DNA of 64,000 nucleotides from an uncultured Lachnobacterium sp. (GCA_900546625.1 URDU01000008.1:44980-108979); one strand, 5' to 3'. Counted from the first letter of the stretch, positions 1-8,723 are shown. Numbers and translations are program-made. The notes: a model not told the origin generated them from the sequence alone.

Positions 1-324
1 CTGTTTCTTTACAGGTATAACGGTCTTTAGCGCCTGATTCATGGTAGAGCCGTAGTTGCGCCGTATCCATGCCGCAAGCGCGATGAGCTTTGCTTCCACA
101 GCCACAGAGTTTGCCTTTATCCCGATAAGAGGCTTTGTCCTTGCCGGGTCGTACTCAGGCTCATCCGTGACCTCAATCACATAGCCTGTGATAGTGCGGC
201 TGCCAAATGGAATATCCACGCACACACCCGGGCGGATGTCGCATAAAAGCTCATCCGGGATGCTGTACTGAAATGTCTTATCCAGTTTTTCGTGGGATAT
301 ATCCACAATCACGTTGGCATACAT
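1..324 (-). CDS. priA: Primosomal protein N' (PriA), N-terminal part, cut by the window edge
   Basis: Reading down from the ATG at 324 gives 108 open codons that run off the window, so only the N-terminus is visible. It starts MYANVIVDISHEKLDKTFQY and continues with IPDELL, then a PGVCVDIPFGSR stretch. This is the typical N-terminal DNA-binding domain of PriA, the helicase that restarts replication at stalled forks; the helicase and zinc motifs lie outside. It starts 8 bases after the pyrI stop, so it is the third gene of a pyrB-pyrI-priA transcription unit. The assignment rests on resemblance to the family's N-terminus alone. Confidence 0.8.
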   Translation of the reverse strand, partial: MYANVIVDISHEKLDKTFQYSIPDELLCDIRPGVCVDIPFGSRTITGYVIEVTDEPEYDPARTKPLIGIKANSVAVEAKLIALAAWIRRNYGSTMNQALKTVIPVKKQ

Positions 325-332
325 AACTGATA

Positions 333-764
333 CTATTTAACTCCTTCGTATTTCTCCTCGCAGTACTTGCAACGGTAAACTTCGTTTTTCTCATCGGAAA
401 GCACAAAAATCTGGTCAAGCTCCTGCTCAATTGAAGTGATGCATCTTGGGTTTTTGCACTTGATGACATTTTTCACCTGATGAGGCAGCTTAAGCTCCAT
501 CTTGTCCACAATCTTGTCACCCTTTATCACATTTACGGTGATGTTGTGGTCGATAAATCCAAGGATATCGAGGTCTAATGACTCTATCGGACACTCTACC
601 TTGATGATATCCTTCTTGCCCATCTTGCTGCTCTTTGCATTCTTTATGATTGCAACCGTGCAGTCAAGCTTGTCAAGCTTTAAATCCCTGTAAATCTGAA
701 GACTCATACCTGCCTTGATATGATCGAGCACAAAGCCCTCATGTATTCCACTAATATTCAGCAT
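333..764 (-). CDS. pyrI: Aspartate carbamoyltransferase regulatory subunit PyrI
   Basis: This 143-residue protein matches the allosteric chain of class B aspartate transcarbamoylase, which binds nucleotides and modulates the PyrB catalytic trimers. The N-terminal half is the nucleotide-binding domain. The C-terminal half carries the zinc site that contacts PyrB: Cys103, Cys108, Cys132 and Cys135 (C-x4-C and C-x2-C). Length is close to the usual 150. It lies 11 bases downstream of pyrB, as expected for a two-gene pyrBI unit. All four zinc cysteines are present, so the subunit should fold and assemble. Confidence 0.97.
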   Translation of the reverse strand: MLNISGIHEGFVLDHIKAGMSLQIYRDLKLDKLDCTVAIIKNAKSSKMGKKDIIKVECPIESLDLDILGFIDHNITVNVIKGDKIVDKMELKLPHQVKNVIKCKNPRCITSIEQELDQIFVLSDEKNEVYRCKYCEEKYEGVK

Positions 765-775
765 ATTATCCTCCT

Positions 776-1696
776 TTAGTCCTCAGCCAGTCCAAGCAGT
801 GTCAGAATCAGCGCCATACGCACGTAAACCGCATACTGCGCCTGCCTGAAATAGCATGCTCTCGGGTCGTCATCCACATCAACAGAAATCTCATTCACAC
901 GTGGGAGCGGATGAAGCACAATCATATCATCCTTTGCAAGCTCCATCTTCTCCTTGGTCAGAATGTAGAAATCCTTCAGACGCACGTAGTCCTCCTCGTT
1001 GAAGAAACGCTCCTTCTGGACACGTGTCATGTAGAGCACATCAAGCTCTCCCATGGCATCCTCGAGCTTTTCTACCTCCTTGAACTCGATATTGTTGGCA
1101 CGAAGCACATCATCGCGCACATAGTCAGGCACCTTAAGCTCCTCAGGCGAGATAAGCACAACTCTCACATTGTCATATCTGATAAGTGCATTGATCAGTG
1201 AATGCACTGTACGTCCAAACTTTAAATCTCCGCAAAAGCCGATTGTGATATTATTCAATCTGCCCTTGATGGAACGGATCGTAAGAAGATCAGCAAGTGT
1301 CTGGGTAGGATGCTGATGACCGCCATCGCCTGCATTGATTACAGGAATACGCGATTTCTCCGAAGCTACAAGCGGTGCACCCTCCTTAGGATGACGCATG
1401 GCACAGATATCCGCATAGCAGGAAATAACCCTGATAGTATCTGAAACGCTCTCGCCCTTTGAAGCAGATGACGAATCAGCACTGTGGAAGCCCAACACCG
1501 AGCCTCCCAGATTAAGCATGGCAGCCTCAAAGCTAAGCCTGGTTCTCGTGCTTGGCTCGTAAAAACAGGTTGCAAGCTTCTTTCCATCGCACTTGTGTGC
1601 ATATTTCTCAGGATGAGCCTCTATATCATTTGCAAGATCAAGAAGCTTGTCCAACTCTTCTACAGAAAAATCCAACGGACTCATTAAGTGACGCAT
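776..1696 (-). CDS. pyrB: Aspartate carbamoyltransferase catalytic subunit PyrB
   Basis: This 306-residue enzyme joins carbamoyl phosphate and aspartate, the committed step of pyrimidine synthesis. The carbamoyl-phosphate site STRTR is at residues 49-53, the mobile loop SSSASKGES near 75-83, the HPTQ motif at 129-132, and LHPLPR is near residue 262. Length matches the family. A GGAGG ribosome site lies about 9 bases before the ATG. A hairpin-rich element (1721-1914) fills the region just upstream and probably lies in the transcribed leader, because a promoter-like pair sits beyond it. I see no PyrR-type attenuator. Confidence 0.98.
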   Translation of the reverse strand: MRHLMSPLDFSVEELDKLLDLANDIEAHPEKYAHKCDGKKLATCFYEPSTRTRLSFEAAMLNLGGSVLGFHSADSSSASKGESVSDTIRVISCYADICAMRHPKEGAPLVASEKSRIPVINAGDGGHQHPTQTLADLLTIRSIKGRLNNITIGFCGDLKFGRTVHSLINALIRYDNVRVVLISPEELKVPDYVRDDVLRANNIEFKEVEKLEDAMGELDVLYMTRVQKERFFNEEDYVRLKDFYILTKEKMELAKDDMIVLHPLPRVNEISVDVDDDPRACYFRQAQYAVYVRMALILTLLGLAED

Positions 1697-1720
1697 AATT
1701 TGCCTCCATTCTTATTCGTG

Positions 1721-1914
1721 TAACTATTCCAAACCACACCACTCACATTCGCAAAAACGCACGTTACACGTGCTTTCCCGCTGCTATGCAGCTAATTTTG
1801 CTCATGAGTGTGGTGGTGGCTCTATTCGAGCCACCTTGAGAACAGAAAAACCTGCTGTTTACATGCAAGCATGACACATCAGCTTTTCCTGCTCTCAGTG
1901 GTTCTGAATAGTTA
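1721..1914. repeat. MITE-like or leader element with TAACTATTC terminal inverted repeats
   Basis: The ends are a 15-base inverted repeat (1721-1735 against 1900-1914, 13 of 15 matching). Inside are two clear hairpins: 1734-1745 pairs with 1805-1816 (12 bp), and 1815-1822 pairs with 1828-1835 (8 bp). No credible reading frame is present. The element ends 24 bases before the pyrB start. The 9-base end motif recurs singly at 29242, 33269 and 47987, and reversed at 51082, mostly just upstream of genes, so it may be a dispersed family. A regulatory pyrB leader is the alternative. No target duplication is obvious. Confidence 0.5.
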
Positions 1915-1935
1915 ATTGTTTTTAACATTTTTTCT

Positions 1936-1964
1936 ATCATATAATATCTCAGTGCAATATTCAA
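1936..1964 (-). promoter_or_regulatory. Candidate pyrBI promoter
   Basis: On the minus strand TTGAAT (1959-1964) and TATGAT (1936-1941) are 17 bases apart, a fair vegetative promoter. Transcription from here would run through the structured element at 1721-1914 before reaching pyrB. No transcript data support it. Confidence 0.4.
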
Positions 1965-2086
1965 GTTGGCTTTTACACTTTTTTGTTGTAGAATATATGT
2001 CAGAATATAACTGTTCTGAACGCTTAGCAATTGTAGCGAAGTTTTCATACAATTACGACAATTTCAACATCAAAAAGGAGAATAAT

Positions 2087-2548
2087 ATGCCAGTAAATGA
2101 ATCACAAATCAAAAACACCACAGCCGGCGCCATCGATGATGACGATGCCGTAATCTTTAAGGAGAGAAAGAGACTGCTGTTTTTCGGTCTGCCGTGGACC
2201 TTCACGAAGTACACGATCACACCATCCTTTATCACTGTGGAGTCCGGACTTTTAAACACCACTGAGGATGACTGCTACATGTACAAGGTAGCTGATGTAA
2301 AGCTCACCACATCACTGATGGAGCGCATTTTCAGGCTCGGCACCATAGTCTGCTACACAGGCGATGTCACAAGCCCTGAGCTTAAGCTCGTTCATGTAAA
2401 GCACTCACGCGAGATAAAGAGCTATCTGCTCAAGCAATCTGAGGCTGCAAGGCTAAAAAGACGCACCTTAAACACTGTGGATATCGGTGCACACGGAGCA
2501 GACATGGCAGATTTGGACCATGATGGCATTCCGGATTCGCTGGAATAA
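2087..2548 (+). CDS. Small PH-domain (bPH_2-like) protein with calcium-loop-like tail
   Basis: I chose the ATG at 2087 because an AAGGAG site lies 7 bases before it; the upstream extension has no ribosome site. The 153-residue product has an FFGLPWTFTKYTI core followed by a VESGLL...CYMYKVADVKLT pattern. This is typical of bacterial pleckstrin-homology domains related to YdbS/YdbT. There is no signal peptide and only a short hydrophobic core. The last residues, DLDHDGIPDSLE, match the DxDxDGxxDxxE calcium-binding loop of thrombospondin type 3 or EF-hand repeats. The role is unknown. It stands alone, followed by a strong terminator. Confidence 0.7.
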   Translation: MPVNESQIKNTTAGAIDDDDAVIFKERKRLLFFGLPWTFTKYTITPSFITVESGLLNTTEDDCYMYKVADVKLTTSLMERIFRLGTIVCYTGDVTSPELKLVHVKHSREIKSYLLKQSEAARLKRRTLNTVDIGAHGADMADLDHDGIPDSLE

Positions 2549-2575
2549 AATTTGCACATTGTACACTATTTAAAG

Positions 2576-2608
2576 GAAGCAGCTTCCGGTTAGTCCGGAA
2601 GCTGCTTC
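2576..2608. terminator. Intrinsic terminator, probably bidirectional
   Basis: A perfect 14-bp stem (2576-2589 with 2595-2608) has a 5-base loop and is followed by TATTTTCATTT on the plus strand. It lies between the convergent PH-domain gene and the toxin-antitoxin operon and can serve both. Confidence 0.85.
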
Positions 2609-2627
2609 TATTTTCATTTCATGCTAT

Positions 2628-3641
2628 CTAATTTAGACAAATATCCTTCGCATATGAATAAGAGATTATTTCTCCCTGCTTAGTAGCAATATAACCTTTT
2701 TCTTTATGTGAATAGTTTGATATATCAACTGAACCAAAATCCTTAAATTTCAAATAAATGCGTTCAAGAACATTCTTTTCCTCATCAGATAAAACACCCT
2801 TTGGCATATCACACTCAGGAATCACCTGATGCTTTTCATATCCATTATCATAAGTCACCTCAATATGAGCCAAATGGTCTGCTGCCATCCTTCCAAAAAG
2901 CATATCAAAATTTTCAGGAACCGGGCCATATGGTAAATGCGCATACCTTAACCCTGATATTGAAATACCATTTTCCTTATAAAAAATCATGTCTGAATAA
3001 TTTAACAGCTTCATCAGCTTTGTCTTTAACAGCTCTGTGCTTTTATTTGCAAAAAATAAAACCATTGCACACAATTTTTCATAATCAAAACCTTTAAATC
3101 CATTTTCCTCACATGGAATTTCGGAGAAAAATTCATCAAAAAACTTTCTATTTTCTCTGTATTCCAAATTCTGCTCAAGTTTTTCTACAATATCAAGCAA
3201 TTTTGTCTTCTGCTTTTCATCAATGTCTATCTCATTTTCTGTAAGATATGACCTCATATTCTCAGGATTTTTCAAAAAAATCAAAAGACTATTATGAGCC
3301 CGGTCCTGTAACGAACCATTCTCGTATCTGCAGATAGTCTTATCTCCCCAGTTCAATAATTTTGAAAAGCCTCTCTGGCTTAGTCCATACTGCTGTCTTA
3401 TTTCTTTAATTTCTTCCGGAAGAAGAAGCTTATGCCTCCTACGATATTCATTGTATGCATTGATAAGAGTAGCATTATCTAATTCCTCAGAAAATAATTC
3501 CTCTCCGCACTCAGCACATACAAGAACCTGCGCGTTTACATCTATCATCTCTCCGCATACATTATAAGATTCTTTTTTTGTAACTATTGTAGTCTCAACT
3601 TCTTTTTTGCATTCTTCACAATATCTTTTCATCGACTCCAC
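2628..3641 (-). CDS. Antitoxin with MqsA-like zinc finger, HTH and Panacea (SocA/DUF4065) domain
   Basis: This 337-residue protein has three parts. Residues 8-45 form a YgiT/MqsA-type zinc module (C8-x2-C11 and C42-x2-C45). Residues about 75-115 form an XRE-like helix-turn-helix (LSQRGFSKLLNWGDKTICRY). Residues about 185-300 are a Panacea domain with the KLMKLLNYSD, ISGLRY and YGPVP signatures. Panacea domains are known neutralising modules of diverse type II toxin-antitoxin pairs. The gene follows the toxin by 10 bases in one operon. The zinc/HTH part probably represses the operon promoter and the Panacea part probably binds the toxin; both roles are inferred. Confidence 0.85.
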   Translation of the reverse strand: MESMKRYCEECKKEVETTIVTKKESYNVCGEMIDVNAQVLVCAECGEELFSEELDNATLINAYNEYRRRHKLLLPEEIKEIRQQYGLSQRGFSKLLNWGDKTICRYENGSLQDRAHNSLLIFLKNPENMRSYLTENEIDIDEKQKTKLLDIVEKLEQNLEYRENRKFFDEFFSEIPCEENGFKGFDYEKLCAMVLFFANKSTELLKTKLMKLLNYSDMIFYKENGISISGLRYAHLPYGPVPENFDMLFGRMAADHLAHIEVTYDNGYEKHQVIPECDMPKGVLSDEEKNVLERIYLKFKDFGSVDISNYSHKEKGYIATKQGEIISYSYAKDICLN

Positions 3642-3651
3642 CTCCTATAGC

Positions 3652-3996
3652 CTATGCGAAATCATCCTCATGAAAACCGAGACACTTTAGAATGTCTGTT
3701 CCATTTTCCTGCGTGATTTTTAGCTTTATGTAAAACAATCTTCCGGCAATATATTTTTTAAATTCCCATATATCCCCCGGCTTATCCGGATTAAAGTCCT
3801 GCTTTGGTTCCTTATAATAATCACTCACGACAAGTTCCAAAAGCTCTGCCTTTGCATCAGTGATTGTTAAACCGTGCTGTGCAAGAGACTGCATATTCTT
3901 TCTCCTTGGAACAAAATCATATCTGCCTGCTGAAATAAGCGCTTTTGCATTTTCAAGAAATATGGCTATATCCGATATGTTAGCTATATTATTCAC
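3652..3996 (-). CDS. MqsR-like toxin of a type II toxin-antitoxin pair
   Basis: This 114-residue protein starts at a GTG (3994-3996) behind a strong GGAGGTGGGGGA ribosome site. Its pattern (AKALISAGRYDFVPRR, HGLTITDAKAELLEL, DIWEFKKYI, then a basic IKLKI strand and CLGFHEDD) fits the MqsR/RelE-fold mRNA interferase superfamily. MqsR-type toxins cleave mRNA on the ribosome. Position supports this: it is the first gene of the operon, directly ahead of a zinc/HTH/Panacea antitoxin. The family name is less certain than the toxin role, and catalytic residues cannot be fixed by eye. Confidence 0.75.
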   Translation of the reverse strand: MNNIANISDIAIFLENAKALISAGRYDFVPRRKNMQSLAQHGLTITDAKAELLELVVSDYYKEPKQDFNPDKPGDIWEFKKYIAGRLFYIKLKITQENGTDILKCLGFHEDDFA

Positions 3997-4014
3997 TCCC
4001 CCACCTCCATATAT

Positions 4015-4043
4015 ATGATATATTATTTGTTCTCATATGTCAA
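4015..4043 (-). promoter_or_regulatory. Toxin-antitoxin operon promoter
   Basis: TTGACA (4038-4043) and TATCAT (4015-4020) on the minus strand are separated by exactly 17 bases, followed by the ribosome site and GTG of the toxin gene. The -35 abuts the perfect palindrome at 4046-4071, a possible operator for the HTH antitoxin. Confidence 0.75.
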
Positions 4044-4045
4044 GA

Positions 4046-4071
4046 AAAATGCGGTCATATGACCGCATTTT
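4046..4071 (-). terminator. Perfect 26-bp palindrome: terminator of the surface operon, possible operator
   Basis: The palindrome is centred on 4058/4059 with a GCGGTCAT half-site and A/T-rich outer arms. Read on the minus strand it lies just after the transglutaminase stop and ends in a T run, so it can act as an intrinsic terminator. It also touches the -35 of the toxin-antitoxin promoter, so repressor binding is a second possible role. Confidence 0.7.
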
Positions 4072-4083
4072 ATCAATCAATAA

Positions 4084-6663
4084 TTAAAAATATCCTCTGA
4101 CCACAGCCTGTCGCGCCACAAGCTTCTTAAGCCTCTTATACATCACGACTGCAAGCTCACAATCCTCTGTATCAAGCTTATCAGGTCCATAATTGGCCAT
4201 AAGCACAAGACTCATAAAATGCTCAAAATCACTCCTTACAAGCTCAGGGTAAGCAGCAATCACCGCATCCACAAACTCAGGCCTTGTGGTATCCATACAA
4301 TTGGTATCCACACAAGCACCCTCATTAGCCGCCAGCCTGCCATCCCTCTCAAGCAGCTCATAAAAGCTCCTAAATATGATTCTGACTCTATCGCCCTGCG
4401 AAAGCCTCTTATCGAGCGCAAGCGTGCGTCTCTTCACATACCATATACGAAGTAAAAGCACAATAATGACAAGCAAGCTGCCGCAGACTGCGCCAAGCAC
4501 CAGCTTAAGCTGCCTGATGCGCTTCATATCGGCCTCGGTATCCGCTGTATTCTCTCCGTCACGGTCAGCATCCTTGTCCTTTTTGTCTGCAATACTCTCC
4601 GTATCCTCTGTGTCAGCCTCAGGCATATCGAGATTGGCAATCGTACCGGCAAAGCCCGGTGTCGTCTCCACAGGAGTCCAGCCGCAGTCAGGCATATAAA
4701 TCTCCACCCACGCGTGCGCATTGTCATCCTGAAGCACAGCCATATACGAGCCGTCAGCCTGTCCCGAAAACAGATTGGCAGGAGCCGCATAGCCCACCAC
4801 GTAGCGCGCCGGTATGCCGCAGGAGCGGAACATCACAACAGCCGCCGAAGCAAAGGCAGTTGAATCACCCTTCTTTTTTTCAAACATAAAGCGCTCTATG
4901 TAGTCCTCATCATCAGAAATCTTTGAAGCAGATTTGGAGAACTCACACCTCTCCCACAGAGTCCTCACAACAAAATTCTTCACATCATCAATCTTTTCAT
5001 ATGAAAGATCCTGCTTTTGCGTATCGCTCAGATTTCCCTCAAGCTTCTTGTCCCACTCCTTTTTCTTCTTTTTGCAAAGCTTTTCGATGCGCTTTTGGCT
5101 CTCAGGCACATCGGTATAGTGGGTATTCACATACGACTCGTATGAAGCCTCCAGCTCATCAAGCATATTCTGATGATTGTACAAGCCCAGCGAACCTGCT
5201 GAGTCACCGCCATCAGAACCGGAAGCATCCACATCCATCCACTTCTTCATCGTATTGATGTATGCACTGCTCTCAAAGTACTCATACCGGTCATCCTGTG
5301 CAGTCTGCCCCTGCACCGAGCAGTCACCACCCATGATATCATAATAATCATTCAAATAAGCCTGATAAGGCACATAGGTGTACGCAGTATTCGCATTGAG
5401 CCTCTCGACTGAAATCGTGCGTGAAGACACAGCTTCCGACATTCCCACGGAATCAGAGCCCTCCACAGCGCCGGCACCATCCAAAGCTGCATCACCGGAT
5501 GCAAATTCACCTCCCATCCGGCTCTGCACATACATCATCCGAAGGAAAGGCATATTCTGGATATAAAGGAGCGAATCACCATCCGTCTTCCAGTTAAGAG
5601 CCGCATCTGTCAGGCTGTTTGCATCGCCCATGCCCCATCTGTTTTGCGTATAGTCTGCACCCACATAGCCCTTTAAATAAAGAATCTCTGTAGGCTTCTC
5701 ACTGACAGTCACCTTAAGCGACTCCACCTCATCATAAGCCGTACCGTCCACATCGCCAAGCACACCATCAGACACGCCTCCTCCCACGCCCTCGAGCGAG
5801 AGATTGAGCCTGCCGCCTGACACCTGCGGCAAAAACCTGTACAGAAACTGAAGACCGCTGCTCTTCACAGGAGCAGTCACATCCGACACCACGGAAAGCG
5901 GAGCATTTACAGCCGGCCTCACCACAAAAAAAGCTAAAAGCACCACAACCGCACCACAGCCTGCACAAAAAGCCACAAGCATATTGGCGATACGTCTGGC
6001 TTCCTTCACATTCGTATCAAACACAGCCTCATCGTCCTTGCCCCAGAGCCTTCTTCTCACGCGCACAGACGAGCCTGCATATGTGCATAAAAAACAAAGG
6101 AGCAATACAAAATAAGCTCCCTTTGAAATCCTTCCACCACTAAGCAGTGAGCATATCACCACAGGAAAAGCCACAAACAAAAACATAGCTCCATCCTGCC
6201 TCTTTATCACAGCCTCAGCCATCAACCAGGCAACCATAAAAAACAAAAAGATAAAAAAAATGGTTGCCCCGGTTCCGGCATCTGAAATGAGAGTTATGCC
6301 ACTTTGATAAGTCCGGTTCATCTGACCGGCAACACAATTAAAGGTATATAGTAAGCCCTTCTTAAAAGCCTCCTGCGCAAGCAAAATGCCAAAGCACCAC
6401 AGCATGATGCTAAAAAGAAGGACGAAAAAGCGATATCTGTCCCATGCCCTGTATTCAAATATAAATGTAAACCACACACAAAAGGCTGCCCCGACAGCCG
6501 CAAGCACCGGGTAACTTACAGACACTGAAAACGCATACAGAAAAATCCTAAAAAGCGCCATCACTGAAAGAAAGCACATGACCGTCATAGGCCATATAGC
6601 GTGTGTCCCCTTATTTCCCGGCTTCGTGAGCAGTGTGGCTCCTACAAGCTCTAAATCTCCCAT
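4084..6663 (-). CDS. Transglutaminase-like membrane protein (TgpA type) with Ser at the usual Cys position
   Basis: This 859-residue protein has an N-terminal block of hydrophobic segments (about residues 20-260), a large extracytoplasmic part, a transglutaminase-core region (about 570-680), another membrane segment near 725-745 and a cytoplasmic tail. The core keeps GIPARYVVGY and the histidine/aspartate region NAHAWVEIYMPDCGWTPVETTP. The nucleophile position in GDSTAFAS is Ser (codon TCA), not Cys. The gene overlaps the DUF58 gene by 13 bases, with MoxR further upstream. MoxR-DUF58-TgpA is a widespread surface-associated trio of uncertain function. Confidence 0.85.
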   Translation of the reverse strand: MGDLELVGATLLTKPGNKGTHAIWPMTVMCFLSVMALFRIFLYAFSVSVSYPVLAAVGAAFCVWFTFIFEYRAWDRYRFFVLLFSIMLWCFGILLAQEAFKKGLLYTFNCVAGQMNRTYQSGITLISDAGTGATIFFIFLFFMVAWLMAEAVIKRQDGAMFLFVAFPVVICSLLSGGRISKGAYFVLLLCFLCTYAGSSVRVRRRLWGKDDEAVFDTNVKEARRIANMLVAFCAGCGAVVVLLAFFVVRPAVNAPLSVVSDVTAPVKSSGLQFLYRFLPQVSGGRLNLSLEGVGGGVSDGVLGDVDGTAYDEVESLKVTVSEKPTEILYLKGYVGADYTQNRWGMGDANSLTDAALNWKTDGDSLLYIQNMPFLRMMYVQSRMGGEFASGDAALDGAGAVEGSDSVGMSEAVSSRTISVERLNANTAYTYVPYQAYLNDYYDIMGGDCSVQGQTAQDDRYEYFESSAYINTMKKWMDVDASGSDGGDSAGSLGLYNHQNMLDELEASYESYVNTHYTDVPESQKRIEKLCKKKKKEWDKKLEGNLSDTQKQDLSYEKIDDVKNFVVRTLWERCEFSKSASKISDDEDYIERFMFEKKKGDSTAFASAAVVMFRSCGIPARYVVGYAAPANLFSGQADGSYMAVLQDDNAHAWVEIYMPDCGWTPVETTPGFAGTIANLDMPEADTEDTESIADKKDKDADRDGENTADTEADMKRIRQLKLVLGAVCGSLLVIIVLLLRIWYVKRRTLALDKRLSQGDRVRIIFRSFYELLERDGRLAANEGACVDTNCMDTTRPEFVDAVIAAYPELVRSDFEHFMSLVLMANYGPDKLDTEDCELAVVMYKRLKKLVARQAVVRGYF

Positions 6664-7748
6664 ACTGCAAGCTCCTCATCCACCTTGTCACAGTCAAAGT
6701 GCTTCACGCACACACCGTTGTGATAAAAGCTGCCATCCATGTCAAGCCGCATCGTATTGCTGTCAGCCGCAATCTCCCTGTTCTCATAGAGCGCCTCCAC
6801 ATCCACAGACTCCTCATACATGCCCGACTCACAAAGCTGCTCGAGCATGGAGTATGTATCAGACTCACTCGCCACAAACCGACTCATGATGCGCTTCTCC
6901 TTATCATCCCACCAGATGACATGATGCTTCATAGAGGCTTCTGCCATAGACCACGACACAGAGCCGAATATCTCAAGAAAGGCATCCATCACACTGACAC
7001 GTTCATCGCCGGTGCCTTTATATGACATATCGGCAAAGATAAATGCAGTCTCATTCATCGGCAGACTGTACTCCTTCACCATGAAATCATCAGTCTTTGC
7101 GGAAAGCTTCCAGTGAAAGCTGTGGAGAGAATCGCCTCTCCTGTACTGTCTGATATCAAACACCTCAGACGAATCCTCACCATGACGCAACTTTGAAAAA
7201 AGCTCACCGTCCACCGACTCCGAAAGCCCAAGCACACGCGCCATGTCAAGCATATGAATCCTCGGCAGCACAAACACAGACGAGCTATGCTCTGAAACGC
7301 TGCACTCGCGCGTAAATAGGCTCAGGTAATCCTTCACTGCGACCTTTCCTATATTGAAATACAGCTTGCCGCAGTAGCCGGTACGCAGGTAAAAGCAAAG
7401 CGAAGAGCCTGAGCCCGGCGTTACAAAGGCATCGCGCGTATAGGCACTCTCCCTGCTTGAAAGCCTGCTGTGACACTCAAGTGTAACCGGCACCGTGCTC
7501 ATCGGAAGCACAGAAGCATTTGAGACATGCACATCCACCTCAAACTTCTCTCCCTTTGGCACATATCTGTCCGGCACTACTAAGGACGCACTCAGATTTC
7601 GCTCCAGATAAACGGAAAGCATAAACAGGCACGGCACAAGCAAAAGCTCAAACGAAAGCAGTGTGCGCGCTATATCATTGTCCCAGAATAGTGCAACTGC
7701 GAGTGTACATATAATTAAAGCTATGTAAGAAACCTTTTTCTTCATCAA
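6651..7748 (-). CDS. DUF58 domain membrane protein
   Basis: This 365-residue protein has two N-terminal hydrophobic stretches (about 5-45), a beta-rich region, and the DUF58 signature YRRGDSLHSFHWKLSAKTDD near residues 200-220. That motif is highly characteristic. The C-terminal half resembles a von Willebrand A-like fold. DUF58 proteins usually sit between a MoxR ATPase and a transglutaminase-like protein, as here (21-base gap upstream, 13-base overlap downstream). The trio is thought to act on complex assembly or envelope processes. Nothing suggests damage. Confidence 0.9.
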   Translation of the reverse strand: MMKKKVSYIALIICTLAVALFWDNDIARTLLSFELLLVPCLFMLSVYLERNLSASLVVPDRYVPKGEKFEVDVHVSNASVLPMSTVPVTLECHSRLSSRESAYTRDAFVTPGSGSSLCFYLRTGYCGKLYFNIGKVAVKDYLSLFTRECSVSEHSSSVFVLPRIHMLDMARVLGLSESVDGELFSKLRHGEDSSEVFDIRQYRRGDSLHSFHWKLSAKTDDFMVKEYSLPMNETAFIFADMSYKGTGDERVSVMDAFLEIFGSVSWSMAEASMKHHVIWWDDKEKRIMSRFVASESDTYSMLEQLCESGMYEESVDVEALYENREIAADSNTMRLDMDGSFYHNGVCVKHFDCDKVDEELAVWEI

Positions 7749-7769
7749 TACCTCCGAAAATCAGACAGG

Positions 7770-8720
7770 TTATCGGCCTATTGTCTGCGGTGTCGGCTGC
7801 TTCACCGACGCTAAAATCTCAGCAAGAACATCCTGCGCAGACTCATTGTACATCCTGCCCTGCGCACTCAGCACAATCCTGTGACGCGCCACATTGATAA
7901 ACACAGAAGCCACATCACGCGGCAGCACATACTCACGCCCCTCAACATAAGCAGCCGCCTTGCTCATCCTCGCAAGTGCAAGCGCACCACGCGGGCTGAC
8001 TCCAAGCTCTATCCTGTCATTATTTCTCGTGGCCTCCACCAGACTCACGATATACTCATAAACCGTCCTGTGGACAAATACACCCTCCACTTCCTTTTGT
8101 ATCGCAACGAGCTCATCAGTGAGAATGGACGGCATGATATCCTCCATAGGATTGCCATGGTCACGGCTCATCAAAATATCAAGCTCATCTGCCCAGTTTG
8201 GGTATCCCATGCTGATGCTTATCATAAAACGGTCGAGCTGCGACTCCGGCAGCATCTGCGTACCTGCAGAGCCGATAGGGTTCTCCGTAGCGATAACGTG
8301 AAACGGTCTTGGCACCGGATGAGTCACACCATCCACCGTCACCGTACGCTCCTCCATCACCTCAAGAAGCGCAGACTGTGTCTTTGGCGATGTACGGTTA
8401 ATCTCATCAGCCAGAAACAGATTGCACATGACAGCGCCCTCCTCATAATCAAACCTGCCAAGCTCCTTCCTGTAGATGGAAAAGCCTGTGATATCTGTAG
8501 GCAGTACATCAGGTGTAAACTGCACACGGCTCTGCTTCATATCCAAAACCCTCGCAAACGCAAGCGCCATGCTCGTCTTGCCCACTCCCGGAATATCCTC
8601 TATCAGTATATGCCCGTTTGCAAGAATAGCCTCCATGATGGCAAGCACACAGTCATCTTTTCCTATAATCACCTGTTTCACAGATTGTATAGCCTGAGCG
8701 GCCTTCTCATAACCCTTCAT
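7770..8720 (-). CDS. MoxR-family AAA+ ATPase
   Basis: This 316-residue AAA+ ATPase has a Walker A near residues 45-50 (GVGKTS), Walker B at about 102-107 (FLADEINR) and the sensor segment HVIATENPIGSAGT near 180. MoxR proteins are chaperone-like ATPases that help assemble or activate partner complexes. Their partners are commonly VWA-like or DUF58 proteins encoded next door, as here. It starts 3 bases after the sortase stop, so the trio is probably co-transcribed with the sortase and perhaps the pilins. A role linked to the pilus is inference. Confidence 0.95.
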   Translation of the reverse strand: MKGYEKAAQAIQSVKQVIIGKDDCVLAIMEAILANGHILIEDIPGVGKTSMALAFARVLDMKQSRVQFTPDVLPTDITGFSIYRKELGRFDYEEGAVMCNLFLADEINRTSPKTQSALLEVMEERTVTVDGVTHPVPRPFHVIATENPIGSAGTQMLPESQLDRFMISISMGYPNWADELDILMSRDHGNPMEDIMPSILTDELVAIQKEVEGVFVHRTVYEYIVSLVEATRNNDRIELGVSPRGALALARMSKAAAYVEGREYVLPRDVASVFINVARHRIVLSAQGRMYNESAQDVLAEILASVKQPTPQTIGR

Positions 8721-8723
8721 ATA

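Noticed and set aside
1764..2048. A 94-codon minus-strand frame upstream of pyrB
   Set aside because: It covers the hairpin element and the A/T-rich promoter region, resembles no protein and has no ribosome site.
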